Virus record (IMG/VR): IMGVR_UViG_3300047476_001047
Coordinates: 1 to 20,799 of that record
Reading direction: 5' to 3' (one strand)
DNA from: a virus
Length of the DNA stretch: 20,799 nucleotides
The translations under genes were made by a program, and so were the position numbers. The notes below the pieces were generated by a model that searched no databases, was not told the DNA's origin, and saw nothing but the letters and a program-made list of their open reading frames with translations. This document shows positions 1 through 7,267 of this stretch, in pieces (the first letter of the stretch is position 1; the number at the start of each line of letters is the position of its first letter).

Positions 1-344
1 CTTTGAATTTTACTAAAGAACGTATGTTAGAAATTCAACAACAGTATAGTTGGCTCATGGATTTAGGATCTACAGTAACATGGGACAATAATAATGTTGA
101 GCCTATAGATGCAGATAGCATAATGCGACAAGGTTTAAACAGATTTAAAGGCTGGAGTTGTTCTGCTGGCAGGGAAGTTATTATATTAGATGCTGTAGGA
201 CAAGTTAGTCTTGCCACTTGCGGTGTTACAAATTTAGGTCATTGGAGTGAATTAAACATTAACGACATTTTAGAGCCTGTAATTTGCCCAAGAGAATTCT
301 GTAATTGTGGGACAGACATTAAAGGGAGTAAGATAAAACTATGA
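1..344 (+). CDS. Radical SAM/SPASM-like protein, C-terminal part (cut by window edge)
   Basis: The frame is open to the left edge. The first in-frame start-like codon (TTG at 3) is probably internal, so this is the last ~114 residues of a longer protein. What is seen: a cysteine-rich tail with a W-S-C-S-A-G motif, a further cysteine in LATCG, and a terminal cluster CPREFCNCGTD. The same order, FK-(D/G)-W-x-C-x-A-G followed by later cysteines, closes the radical SAM protein at 13186-14163, so this is most likely the auxiliary iron-sulfur (SPASM-like) domain of a related enzyme. The CxxxCxxC radical SAM motif itself would lie outside the window. The stop overlaps the next start as ATGA (341-344), so the two genes are probably co-translated. 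The substrate cannot be told. Calling it radical SAM depends on the paralogue comparison. Confidence 0.62.
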   Translation, partial: LNFTKERMLEIQQQYSWLMDLGSTVTWDNNNVEPIDADSIMRQGLNRFKGWSCSAGREVIILDAVGQVSLATCGVTNLGHWSELNINDILEPVICPREFCNCGTDIKGSKIKL

Positions 345-808
345 AGTTTTGTAGAATAAATTTATCTAAAACTAACTATCAGTTATTAGAGTATGCACAT
401 CTAATGTCTACTGCCGAAAAGGATGATAGAGCGGATCAACTTATCGATATCTATCATCAGTATTGTGATTATAAAAAGTTTACTAGTGTTATGCCTCTGT
501 TTAAAGGTATAATTTTTGATAGGTACACTGACATCTTTGCCTATCATCCTAACAAAGAATTATCTGCATTTAGTATTGTAAAGAAATACGACAGTGAAAA
601 TGTAGAATCAATACAGTTTGCGTGGAACTATAAAAATCCTGATTTGTTTTTAGGTATTAAAAGTTTGGAACACGAATGTGCCTACTATAAACAACAGGGT
701 TACAAATATCTCTACTTAGGGCTAGTAGCAGATTACAAAAAAGAATTTGACGGTTACGAGGAAATGGGTCCGCTAGACTCAAATCTCCATCTTACAACAT
801 CGTCATAA
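341..808 (+). CDS. GNAT-like protein, resembling arginyl/leucyl-tRNA-protein transferase C-domain
   Basis: A 155-residue protein starting at an ATG that overlaps the previous stop. Residues ~75-145 have the look of the acyltransferase (GNAT) half of Ate/Bpt-type aminoacyl-tRNA-protein transferases: a strand with an FAW segment, a SLEHECAYYKQQGYKYLYLG segment that matches the helix-strand before the substrate site, and then a YKxxFDGYExMGPLD tail. The N-terminal cysteine-rich domain of true Ate/Bpt enzymes (usually ~230-250 residues in total) is absent, so it is a stand-alone GNAT-like fold at best, and transferring an amino acid to proteins is not shown. It may act on whatever the upstream radical SAM protein makes. 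The last 55 bases overlap, tail to tail, the gene on the other strand. Confidence 0.5.
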   Translation: MKFCRINLSKTNYQLLEYAHLMSTAEKDDRADQLIDIYHQYCDYKKFTSVMPLFKGIIFDRYTDIFAYHPNKELSAFSIVKKYDSENVESIQFAWNYKNPDLFLGIKSLEHECAYYKQQGYKYLYLGLVADYKKEFDGYEEMGPLDSNLHLTTSS

Positions 809-1260
809 AGCGCATCGCTCCAATTAATATAGTATCCGCTACGTTCTAAAGAGCGACTGGCTTCATTAATACTATGTAATCGTTGTACAATGATGATATT
901 GTACTTTCCGTTATTGAACTTAATACCATGAAACGGCTCTTCAATTTGTTTATGGTCTTCTAATAGAACAAAGTCTTCGGGGAGAAACTGTTTATTAAGT
1001 TGTTTAACGTCATTGGCAAACTTATCTGGGTCGACATCATCGTCGCAGACAAATAATAAAGCGTGTATGTCCTCGTTCCAAGATTTCAATGATGTGCTAA
1101 TGTCATCGACATAATTGCTAGTTCTTATAAACTTAACTTGGTTCTTAAGAATTGCTTGACGTGCAAATGGGCATATAGGTAAACTGTTTAGTAAGTCATG
1201 AGGAACCGACAATACTTCTTCTACCCATTTAGTTAAATATTCTTCATACTCCGTAGTCAC
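754..1260 (-). CDS. Small CPFA-motif protein (DUF1415-like N-terminus), function unknown
   Basis: A 168-residue protein. The GTG at 1258-1260 is chosen over the ATG at 1311 because it has a strong Shine-Dalgarno (GGAGGT at 1265-1270, 4 bases away) and overlaps the upstream gene by only 17 bases. The N-terminal part has a WVEEVL helix, then LPICPFARQA and a VKFIRTS strand. That order recalls DUF1415 proteins (W-x-E...LNLCPFA), but the rest does not clearly follow that family. Further visible features are FVLLEDH, EEPFHGI and a KYNIIIVQRL strand near residue 130. No catalytic assignment is possible. It ends the minus-strand unit 754-3511 and is probably co-translated with the amidinotransferase. 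Its last 55 bases are antisense to the end of the GNAT-like gene, so the 3' end of one of the two may be loosely constrained. Confidence 0.6.
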   Translation of the reverse strand: MTTEYEEYLTKWVEEVLSVPHDLLNSLPICPFARQAILKNQVKFIRTSNYVDDISTSLKSWNEDIHALLFVCDDDVDPDKFANDVKQLNKQFLPEDFVLLEDHKQIEEPFHGIKFNNGKYNIIIVQRLHSINEASRSLERSGYYINWSDALYDDVVRWRFESSGPISS

Positions 1261-2413
1261 GCTGACCTCCACTACGTTTAACGTCCAATGTAAGACAATG
1301 CCATCCGCCATCCCAGAAAAATCTGTTACGCAAAGGACAGACTACAGGAGTAATGCCCTTTGACTCTAACAATTTAAGTAGTTCAGGATTATCGCTGTTA
1401 ACTACAACATGTTTATCGTCTATTACAAGACAGTTTAAATCAAATATGGTTTCTTCGCAATATCCTGTCCAGTTAGGCAAGAAACTTTCAACGAATTCAG
1501 TGAACTGATCGTTGCTTTCCTCACCTGGCACCCACCAGTTACCGCGGTTCTTGTCTCGCAGTTTATACCACTGTTTAACATTGTCCCAATTAGGATCGTT
1601 AAAATAGATTATTTCCCAACCAGGAAATAATTTTTCGTAGCCCTTGAACCAAGGTCCTGCAATAACAACACCTTCCTTAACTACACTAAAGATACCATCT
1701 AGATGGCCGCCTATGCAAACGTCTTTGTAAGAGAACTGGGGGTAACGCTCGTTTAAGAACTCTAAGATGTCTGCGCTCTGCCATAGGTCAACCATACAGG
1801 TGGTACCTATTCGTGTCAAGTTAGGACTACAAAATCCCATAAGACTACTAACATTAGGATCAGGATTCTTAATGAAATAGTCTTCTGGTAAACCTCTATC
1901 TTTGGCTGCTGAAATTAAATTTAATTCACTGCGCTTAAATTCCATTCTGCCATTGTATATGCTAAGATCGATTTGATCTTCTCCGAACCATTCAATAAAC
2001 TTTTTAACATATCCTTCTACTTCAAAAGTTCTATCGGTAATTAATAACTTGTTACCCATTACAATACTATCATCTCTAACTTGCAATGGGCTAGTAGGAA
2101 TCATATTTTTCTTAATAAGATCAGGACGGTCACTGGCAAATCCCATCTTACCGTTAACATCAACATAGTCGAGTATGCTGTCTTTGTATCCCAACTCCTT
2201 AGGAGTGGCTTGCAATACAGTAACATTGTGACTTTTTAACTGCTGTTTAAAGTATTCAATGTCTTCGTTTGTTTCATCGACAATCTTTTTAAGCACAGAT
2301 GAAATACGAGAATTTTTTACACCATCAAAGAAACTAGCATCATAGACGCTACCAACAATAACTGCTTCTAACTTTTGTAACTCATCCCAACTGTTTAATT
2401 TAATTTTGTCCAT
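1244..2413 (-). CDS. Amidinotransferase (glycine/inosamine amidinotransferase family)
   Basis: A 389-residue protein of the GATM/StrB fold, whose members move an amidino group from arginine to an amine through a cysteine-amidino intermediate. Seen: an N-terminal LEAVIVGSV strand (residues ~15-23), VRDDS (112-116), GGHLDG (235-240) giving the His-Asp pair, and FWDGGWHCLTLDVKR with the catalytic Cys at ~373. The ATG at 2413 is preferred to 2458 because it overlaps the upstream gene by only 14 bases. The length fits GATM (~390) better than the shorter StrB-type (~347). The acceptor amine cannot be deduced: glycine, an aminocyclitol or another amine are all possible. It lies in a minus-strand operon with a DUF6614-like protein and a PP-loop ATPase. 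A second, divergent amidinotransferase is at 8448-9431. Confidence 0.85.
   Translation of the reverse strand: MDKIKLNSWDELQKLEAVIVGSVYDASFFDGVKNSRISSVLKKIVDETNEDIEYFKQQLKSHNVTVLQATPKELGYKDSILDYVDVNGKMGFASDRPDLIKKNMIPTSPLQVRDDSIVMGNKLLITDRTFEVEGYVKKFIEWFGEDQIDLSIYNGRMEFKRSELNLISAAKDRGLPEDYFIKNPDPNVSSLMGFCSPNLTRIGTTCMVDLWQSADILEFLNERYPQFSYKDVCIGGHLDGIFSVVKEGVVIAGPWFKGYEKLFPGWEIIYFNDPNWDNVKQWYKLRDKNRGNWWVPGEESNDQFTEFVESFLPNWTGYCEETIFDLNCLVIDDKHVVVNSDNPELLKLLESKGITPVVCPLRNRFFWDGGWHCLTLDVKRSGGQRDYGV
1265..1270 (-). promoter_or_regulatory. Shine-Dalgarno deciding the GTG start at 1260
   Basis: On the minus strand the sequence reads GGAGGTCAGC followed by GTG. A full-length Shine-Dalgarno four bases from a GTG is the strongest ribosome-binding signal seen near this junction. 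It moves the start of the downstream gene 51 bases inside the ATG-initiated reading at 1311. Confidence 0.65.
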
Positions 2414-2732
2414 CTGGCCAATCTCTATAATATGCGTGTTGGATATTACCCGACACAAATTGATTAAAACTTCTATGCTTGTCTTCTAGTTCACCTTCTA
2501 AAGGTGCTACACGTTGGAATGCTGTTTCTAACTGTGCCATATTATTAAATTCCATCATAATATGCCACTCAGGAATATCCATGCTACGGAATCCCATCTT
2601 ACATCTAGTAATTCTGTAACTTACCATCTTGCCTTCGTTGACTAAATGGTCTAGAAAAGATTTCATGTTGTTGACCCATGCTAGGTCACTGATGTCACCT
2701 TGCTTGTCTGCCCAAACGTGATAGATATCCAT
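2400..2732 (-). CDS. DUF6614-like small protein
   Basis: A 110-residue protein starting MDIYHVW at the ATG 2730-2732, which overlaps the upstream stop as TAATG. A longer ATG reading to 2750 is possible but would add a 19-base overlap. Seen: MDIYHVWADKQGD at the N-terminus, a YRITRCKMGF strand, EWHIMMEF, and a conserved-looking YRDWPD near the C-terminus. This is the layout of the DUF6614 family (MDIYHVWxxLK... R-x-T-R-x-K-x-G... ExHxMIE... YRDFPD), which has a ferredoxin-like/dimeric alpha-beta barrel look. No catalytic role is known to me. Position between a PP-loop ATPase and an amidinotransferase suggests a helper role in the same pathway. Confidence 0.65.
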   Translation of the reverse strand: MDIYHVWADKQGDISDLAWVNNMKSFLDHLVNEGKMVSYRITRCKMGFRSMDIPEWHIMMEFNNMAQLETAFQRVAPLEGELEDKHRSFNQFVSGNIQHAYYRDWPDGQN

Positions 2733-3511
2733 TACTGTTGTTCCGCCCATGAACGTTCAGCACACCAGAAACATTTGCCACATTTAGGAACATACTGTCC
2801 AGGAGTATAGTTTTCGTAAGTCATATCAGGAAACTCTCCTTCGCAACTTCTAGTCTGATTATACAAGTCTAAAATATTTAAACGCTGATATTGTTTATAG
2901 ATCCAACTCTTATCAACAAATCTAAAAGGATGGCAACTAACTTTGCCCATGTGTGTTGTAATCATCTTGCTGATGTTATCCACTGTTGGCTCAATGTTTC
3001 GTCTACTCATTGCCCCTTCGATTTCAATATCCGGATTGTGTGTCACGGCATTGAAGTAGGCATCTAAACTTTCTTTGTGTCCGATGTACTCTGCAAATGC
3101 TCTAATCTCAATAATGTCTCCGCTGTTGAGTTGTCCGTACTCGTCAACTATCGTAGGACCTTTGGTTCCCCATTCGAAGTCAGGAGGAAGAAAGTTTTCG
3201 TGTCTTACAAATCGAATATTTCTAAATTTGGCTATTAGTGCTGTATAAACATCTAGGCTGTTGTAGCGTTGCCATGGGCGTGTCTTCCAACAACGTACAT
3301 GACTAATAATGTGTACAGTAGTGTCACATTTGTTTTTTTCAATGAAGTCGCATAATAAGTAAGCAAGTAGGGCAGAATCTGCACCACCGCTGACACTTAC
3401 AGCAATATTACGCCATTGCGGATCAAACGGAATTGCAACACCGTCTACATCGTGCAAGATGTTTTGGTAAGGTGTATGTTGATATAACTGCTTTACGTTT
3501 TCTAATATCAT
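2732..3511 (-). CDS. QueC-like PP-loop ATP pyrophosphatase with four-cysteine zinc site
   Basis: A 259-residue N-type ATP pyrophosphatase. The PP-loop is SVSGGADSALLAYLL (SGGxDS at residues 41-46). The C-terminus carries C223, C244, C247 and C250 in the pattern RSC...CGKCFWCAER, the arrangement of the structural zinc of QueC (7-cyano-7-deazaguanine synthase), and FRFVDKSWIY matches the QueC segment before it. QueC is ~230 residues, so this one has extra sequence in the middle. The QueC substrate-site signature around GxxExDxxGYPDC is not visible, and no QueD, QueE or FolE lies in the window. It is therefore an adenylating enzyme of the QueC group with an unknown acid substrate; amide, nitrile or thioamide formation are the family's usual chemistries. 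It is the first gene of the minus-strand unit, 12 bases from a divergent gene. Confidence 0.75.
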   Translation of the reverse strand: MILENVKQLYQHTPYQNILHDVDGVAIPFDPQWRNIAVSVSGGADSALLAYLLCDFIEKNKCDTTVHIISHVRCWKTRPWQRYNSLDVYTALIAKFRNIRFVRHENFLPPDFEWGTKGPTIVDEYGQLNSGDIIEIRAFAEYIGHKESLDAYFNAVTHNPDIEIEGAMSRRNIEPTVDNISKMITTHMGKVSCHPFRFVDKSWIYKQYQRLNILDLYNQTRSCEGEFPDMTYENYTPGQYVPKCGKCFWCAERSWAEQQ

Positions 3512-3523
3512 ATAGGTATTTAA

Positions 3524-4201
3524 ATGTTAAAAAAATTAGACAAGCAATTTCCGATCCAGCCCATTATTGATCAAGTAGCGGCTATGCCCTACTTTGAGAG
3601 ATTCGTCCAATTAAACGAAACAGACGAAGGAAGATTGTTCAATGGGCCTTACAGAATCAAGCAGGAGTTTGTGGGCACTCCGCTAGGCGAAGTACTGTCT
3701 AGTTTGGGTAACATCGGCGAAGCACGTTTACTAAAACTCAAGCCCGAGGGTAGTTATATGGCGCACAGCGATCCTGATGATCGCATACACATGAGCATCC
3801 TATCAAACAAGTACAGTCGAATTATCGATCTTGAAGAAGACAAAATGTATCATTTGCCAGTAGACGGAAGTTTATGGTTAATGAATACTGGCAATATTCA
3901 CGTTGCTAGTAACTTTGGCGCACATGAAAGAATACATCTTAATATTCGTGTATTACTACCAGATGTTGTTGAGGGCTATACTAGATTTACAGTAGAAGGC
4001 GGCAACTACGACTGGCGTCACGTTATTCAAATCTCTATCACACGCTGGATGAATCGTGCTCTTAAATCTGGAAAAGTTTCTGGACTAAGAAAAATACACG
4101 ATAAAGAAATGTTAGTAAACTTCACGTCCGAAGAATACAAACAAGAACTAGTAAAGATTGCGCAAGACGCAGGATTTACTGTTACGCTTCGTTCTGATTA
4201 A
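3524..4201 (+). CDS. Aspartyl/asparaginyl beta-hydroxylase-like Fe(II)/2OG oxygenase
   Basis: A 225-residue protein with the metal and co-substrate residues of the 2-oxoglutarate oxygenase double-stranded helix: H81-S-D83 in YMAHSDPDD, a distal His in GNIHVASNF (~126), and R136 in HERIHLNIRVLL for 2-oxoglutarate. It is expected to hydroxylate an unknown substrate in the cytoplasm using O2, Fe(II) and 2-oxoglutarate. The last ~75 residues (after PDVVEG) are basic and outside the core. It stands alone on the plus strand: its ATG is 12 bases from a divergent start, and its 3' end overlaps the opposing radical SAM gene by 20 bases. The upstream AGG about eight bases before the ATG is a weak ribosome-binding signal. 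One of several oxygenases in the window; see also 5317-5997 and 9406-9915. Confidence 0.8.
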   Translation: MLKKLDKQFPIQPIIDQVAAMPYFERFVQLNETDEGRLFNGPYRIKQEFVGTPLGEVLSSLGNIGEARLLKLKPEGSYMAHSDPDDRIHMSILSNKYSRIIDLEEDKMYHLPVDGSLWLMNTGNIHVASNFGAHERIHLNIRVLLPDVVEGYTRFTVEGGNYDWRHVIQISITRWMNRALKSGKVSGLRKIHDKEMLVNFTSEEYKQELVKIAQDAGFTVTLRSD

Positions 4202-5267
4202 TCTGAACTCTTTCTAAAAACTGATCATTAGGATTACTAAAGGACGCATTTTGTCCACAAATCCTAGCACACATAATCATTTTCTTAGTAGTCCAATATG
4301 TTTGCCATTTAGTTTGCCACGAGTCTGAATCTATAACTCCCTTGATTCCAACTTCATAAGCATTTGTATTACCCATGTCTTCAGTTAGTTCTCGATATTG
4401 TCGCTTAACTTCACTGCGAATGTGTGAATTAACATTGTCATAATCGTACTGTGTATAAGGAATACTTCCTATCCAGCAACAAGGCATGATATTTTTATAA
4501 GCATCTATGTAAATTTCTTTACTCTGTTGAACTTTACAACTTATCTCCAAAGGCATGATTGTTTCTTTATATTTGTTAATCATTTCTTTGCTAATGAAGT
4601 GCATCTTGTTATCACTAGGTGGTTCAATATAATGCGTTATGTTGCCTTGTTTATCAATAACTCTGTAACGCGGTTCTCCTAGAAATCTGCTAGAATTTTT
4701 TAAAGTAAATTGCCAGAAACCTAAATCGCTTGCACGTCGACGTGCTTCTTCTTCTTGATGTTCGTTGTGTTTAAATTTGATAAATGCCCACTCTGCACGG
4801 CCGCCGGCTTCAATAAATGCTCGTGCATTTCTAATAACTGTATCGTAATTAACACCGATTCTATATAAGTCAAGAGTATCCTCTAGTCCGTCTAGACCAA
4901 AACATACATTGTGATACTTAGGTAATGCTTTGGCTAAAGATTGCCACCATTCAACTTTTCTTGCTCCACCGTTTGTATGGACATTCACTACCATGTTAGG
5001 TGCATTTGTCGATAAATGCTCTATCATAGGAATAAGATCGTTATTCAAAATTGGGTCGCCGAAGTTTCCACAAAAGTAAACACCTTGCAGTTGATCCATT
5101 ACTTCTTGTGTAAAGATAGTTTTGAATTCGTCTAATGTCCAATTGTTAATCTTAACCAAAGGATTGTCTTGTCCTCCGTGATAATTTCTAGCACACATAG
5201 GACAACTGGCTTGACAGTTATTAGTGATTTCTAAATGAACTGTTTGTAACTCGGAAAATTTAAACAT
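4182..5267 (-). CDS. Radical SAM/SPASM enzyme
   Basis: A 361-residue protein starting MFKFSELQTVHLEITNNC at the ATG 5265-5267. A longer reading to 5375 would run into the divergent gene and adds an odd hydrophobic stretch, so it is rejected. C18-x3-C22-x2-C25 (NNCQASCPMCAR) binds the 4Fe-4S cluster that cleaves SAM. GNFGDP follows as the SAM-binding GGEP-like segment, and FGLDG lies in the barrel. The C-terminal third has the cysteines of a SPASM-type auxiliary cluster domain: ISCKVQ, MPCCWIG and MCARICGQN. SPASM enzymes modify peptides, proteins or sugars; the substrate is not visible here, and no obvious small precursor peptide was found beside it. It is a single-gene unit between a divergent palindrome (5280-5301) and a convergent oxygenase gene. 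Confidence 0.85.
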   Translation of the reverse strand: MFKFSELQTVHLEITNNCQASCPMCARNYHGGQDNPLVKINNWTLDEFKTIFTQEVMDQLQGVYFCGNFGDPILNNDLIPMIEHLSTNAPNMVVNVHTNGGARKVEWWQSLAKALPKYHNVCFGLDGLEDTLDLYRIGVNYDTVIRNARAFIEAGGRAEWAFIKFKHNEHQEEEARRRASDLGFWQFTLKNSSRFLGEPRYRVIDKQGNITHYIEPPSDNKMHFISKEMINKYKETIMPLEISCKVQQSKEIYIDAYKNIMPCCWIGSIPYTQYDYDNVNSHIRSEVKRQYRELTEDMGNTNAYEVGIKGVIDSDSWQTKWQTYWTTKKMIMCARICGQNASFSNPNDQFLERVQINQNEA

Positions 5268-5279
5268 ACGATATTTACT

Positions 5280-5301
5280 TTTTATCGCCAAGGTGATAAA
5301 A
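5280..5301. promoter_or_regulatory. Near-perfect inverted repeat between divergent genes
   Basis: The 49 bases between the starts at 5267 (minus) and 5317 (plus) contain TTTTATCGCCA followed directly by AGGTGATAAAA. Ten of eleven positions pair, with one G-T wobble and a central A-A. There is no room for a normal RNA hairpin loop, so a two-fold-symmetric protein-binding site (operator) serving both promoters is a better reading than a terminator. The flanks are AT-rich: on the minus strand GTAAATATCGT stands before the radical SAM start, and on the plus strand ATAAAATAAG lies ~10 bases before the oxygenase start. Either could hold a -10-like element. Nothing binds it demonstrably. Confidence 0.4.
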
Positions 5302-5316
5302 TAAAATAAGTACTGT

Positions 5317-5997
5317 ATGAATTTTAGCAACGAACCTTTACCAAATTCAAGAGAATATCTGTTCAGCGATGCCAAGTGTTTAAAACTTGAGTTGCCTGTG
5401 CCGTTTGAAGAAATGGCTGAAGAAGCAAAGTCTCTAAGATCAAAGTTTATTCTTTATAGAGAGCATGACGGATATGATCATAAGGGCTGGTGGAGTTTGC
5501 CTATACACGGATTAGGGTTGGATAAACCTGCTAGTTGGGACGCATATGGTTACACCAATGCCAATGAAGCCGCAAAAGATTTGCATTGGACTGAAATTGC
5601 AGAACAATGTCCTGTAACTGTAAATTGGCTTAAAACTGTATTCCCTAGTCAACGCTATGGTCGTGTAAGATTTATGTTATTAGAAGCAGGCGGGTATATT
5701 GCTCCTCATAACGATACACCAATAAGTAGTCCAGAACCAGTAAATGTAGCATTGACCAACCCCGCAGGATGTGAATGGATATGGGGAGATGGCACCACTT
5801 TAGACTTTCCACCGGGCACTGCTTATGCTATGAATATCAGTTATGAACACAGCGTTTATAACAACAGTAACGAAGATCGTTATCATTTAATTATACATCA
5901 TCATGATTCTACACCTGAGTGGAAAGCAATGATGAAACTTGCATTGGAAAAACAAGATGAATCGGGTTATTTTTATTACAGTCAAGACTTATACTAA
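5317..5997 (+). CDS. Aspartyl/asparaginyl beta-hydroxylase-like Fe(II)/2OG oxygenase
   Basis: A 226-residue protein. Residues of the 2OG-oxygenase core are seen in order: H131-N-D133 in YIAPHNDTP, a distal His at ~178 in SYEHSVYNN, and R188 in EDRYHLIIHHH for 2-oxoglutarate. The spacing and the 'PHxDxP...PPGTAYAMN...EHxVYNNSNxDRYHL' layout are typical of the AspH-like branch. It presumably hydroxylates a small molecule or a protein residue. It begins a five-gene plus-strand unit (5317-9431) and is followed, with a 41-base overlap, by a two-domain protein of glycosyltransferase-like look. It shares its short upstream region, with the inverted repeat at 5280-5301, with the divergent radical SAM gene, so the two may be regulated together. 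Confidence 0.82.
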   Translation: MNFSNEPLPNSREYLFSDAKCLKLELPVPFEEMAEEAKSLRSKFILYREHDGYDHKGWWSLPIHGLGLDKPASWDAYGYTNANEAAKDLHWTEIAEQCPVTVNWLKTVFPSQRYGRVRFMLLEAGGYIAPHNDTPISSPEPVNVALTNPAGCEWIWGDGTTLDFPPGTAYAMNISYEHSVYNNSNEDRYHLIIHHHDSTPEWKAMMKLALEKQDESGYFYYSQDLY

Positions 5998-7267
5998 CAG
6001 TGAATGGCTAAACAAGAAGATGTTGCAACTGACCTTGGCTGGACAAAATCAGTTGAGCGAGGGAAAATATCCTATCTATGTTGTTGATCAATACGAAGAC
6101 ATCGTACAATACTTAGATCAAGCAGACTGGCTATTTGTCGAAACTGCTGGAGATATTGTTGTTAATCGTGACCACTTATGGGAAAAGATACATAACATGC
6201 CCGACGACGTTGGCGTTATGGGACATTTGATGTGGTATCCAGAAGATAAGACTCCCCACTTACATGAGCAATGTTTTATACTCAATACTAAAATTTTTAA
6301 AGATTGTAAACTAGAGTTCAACAGTTCTTACACAGATAACGGCCCAGAGTTTATTCGTGGCCAAGGAGATATGAATGACGGACATGCACCACTGAGTATT
6401 CATATCTCTGAAAAAATTGTAGATAGAGACATTGGCTTTGGTACAAAAGTTATGGAACATTCTTTATTAAAAGGATACCGTGTAGTTAACTTTGATGCAG
6501 AATGGCGCTATCCAACATTCCACAAAGACTTTGTCAGCATCGATGACCTAGTAGATAATTTAGACTTAGATAAGGATAGATTTAAACTTGCGTCCCGTGG
6601 ATATTTTTATCCAACTACAGGGTCTGAACTATTTGAAGAGTGTTTAAAAACTCTTACAGTTTCTCCAGAGTTAGAGGAAACACAAGGTCTAGTCATTTCT
6701 ATTCTAAAAAAGTTTCTCGCATTTGAATACGTAAATGTATGGCAATGGGACGGTAATGCTCCGCATATACAAGCAGATGTTGTAATTTCTCCTGCAAATG
6801 GATTACTCGGAGAAACTATGGCTCTAACTAGTAATGCTAAGAAGATTGTGTTTTATGATATTAATCCCCGTAATATAGAATTTAAAAGAGACCTTTACAC
6901 AAAATGGAACGGTGTAGATTATCAAACATTTGCAGAGCAATGGGCACAGTCTAGAAATTTAGACATCGAACCTCGATTGAACAGTGCTCAAGGCGGTGCT
7001 GAATTGCTAATGAAAGACAACAACAAAGTATTTGAAAATTGGAGTAAAATTAAATCTTTAGATGTTGAATTTCACTGTTTAGATTTTATCGACAATATTG
7101 ATTTATTATTAGCCGATAAGAAAAACTTTTTCTTACACACTAGTACAATAATGAATTATTTTATTATTACTAACATTAAGCACGATCAAGAAAAAATCGA
7201 CGAGTTGCGTGATAAAATAAATCTGTATTGTTCCAAACAAAGCGGCTACTGGATGGAAAGTAAATGA
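5957..7267 (+). CDS. Two-domain protein: GT-A-like N-domain and Rossmann/methyltransferase-like C-domain
   Basis: A 436-residue protein from the ATG at 5957; the frame can also start at a TTG at 5939. Both overlap the previous gene, and no closer start exists. The N-terminal ~200 residues have a nucleotide-diphospho-sugar-transferase look: ADWLFVETAGDIVVNRDHL (residues ~57-75) resembles the strand ending in acidic residues that binds metal-UDP-sugar, followed by MWYPEDKTPHLHEQCFILNT and FGTKVMEHSLLKGYRVVNFD. The C-terminal ~200 residues begin with VVISPANGLLGETM, then KKIVFYDINPRNIEFKR, the glycine loop and acidic strand end of a SAM-methyltransferase/Rossmann fold. No catalytic residue is certain, and neither domain assignment is stronger than pattern level. 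It overlaps the next gene as ATGA. Confidence 0.5.
   Translation: MNRVIFITVKTYTNSEWLNKKMLQLTLAGQNQLSEGKYPIYVVDQYEDIVQYLDQADWLFVETAGDIVVNRDHLWEKIHNMPDDVGVMGHLMWYPEDKTPHLHEQCFILNTKIFKDCKLEFNSSYTDNGPEFIRGQGDMNDGHAPLSIHISEKIVDRDIGFGTKVMEHSLLKGYRVVNFDAEWRYPTFHKDFVSIDDLVDNLDLDKDRFKLASRGYFYPTTGSELFEECLKTLTVSPELEETQGLVISILKKFLAFEYVNVWQWDGNAPHIQADVVISPANGLLGETMALTSNAKKIVFYDINPRNIEFKRDLYTKWNGVDYQTFAEQWAQSRNLDIEPRLNSAQGGAELLMKDNNKVFENWSKIKSLDVEFHCLDFIDNIDLLLADKKNFFLHTSTIMNYFIITNIKHDQEKIDELRDKINLYCSKQSGYWMESK

Noticed and set aside
2732-3511. Part of an archaeosine/deazaguanine DNA-modification system together with the amidinotransferases
   Set aside because: Archaeosine formation uses a glutamine amidotransferase-type step, not arginine amidinotransferases, and no QueD, QueE, FolE, Tgt or DpdA is in the window.
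4182-5375. Longer start for the radical SAM gene giving an N-terminal hydrophobic segment
   Set aside because: The extension runs through the divergent gene's start and the inverted repeat; the ATG at 5267 directly precedes the conserved domain.
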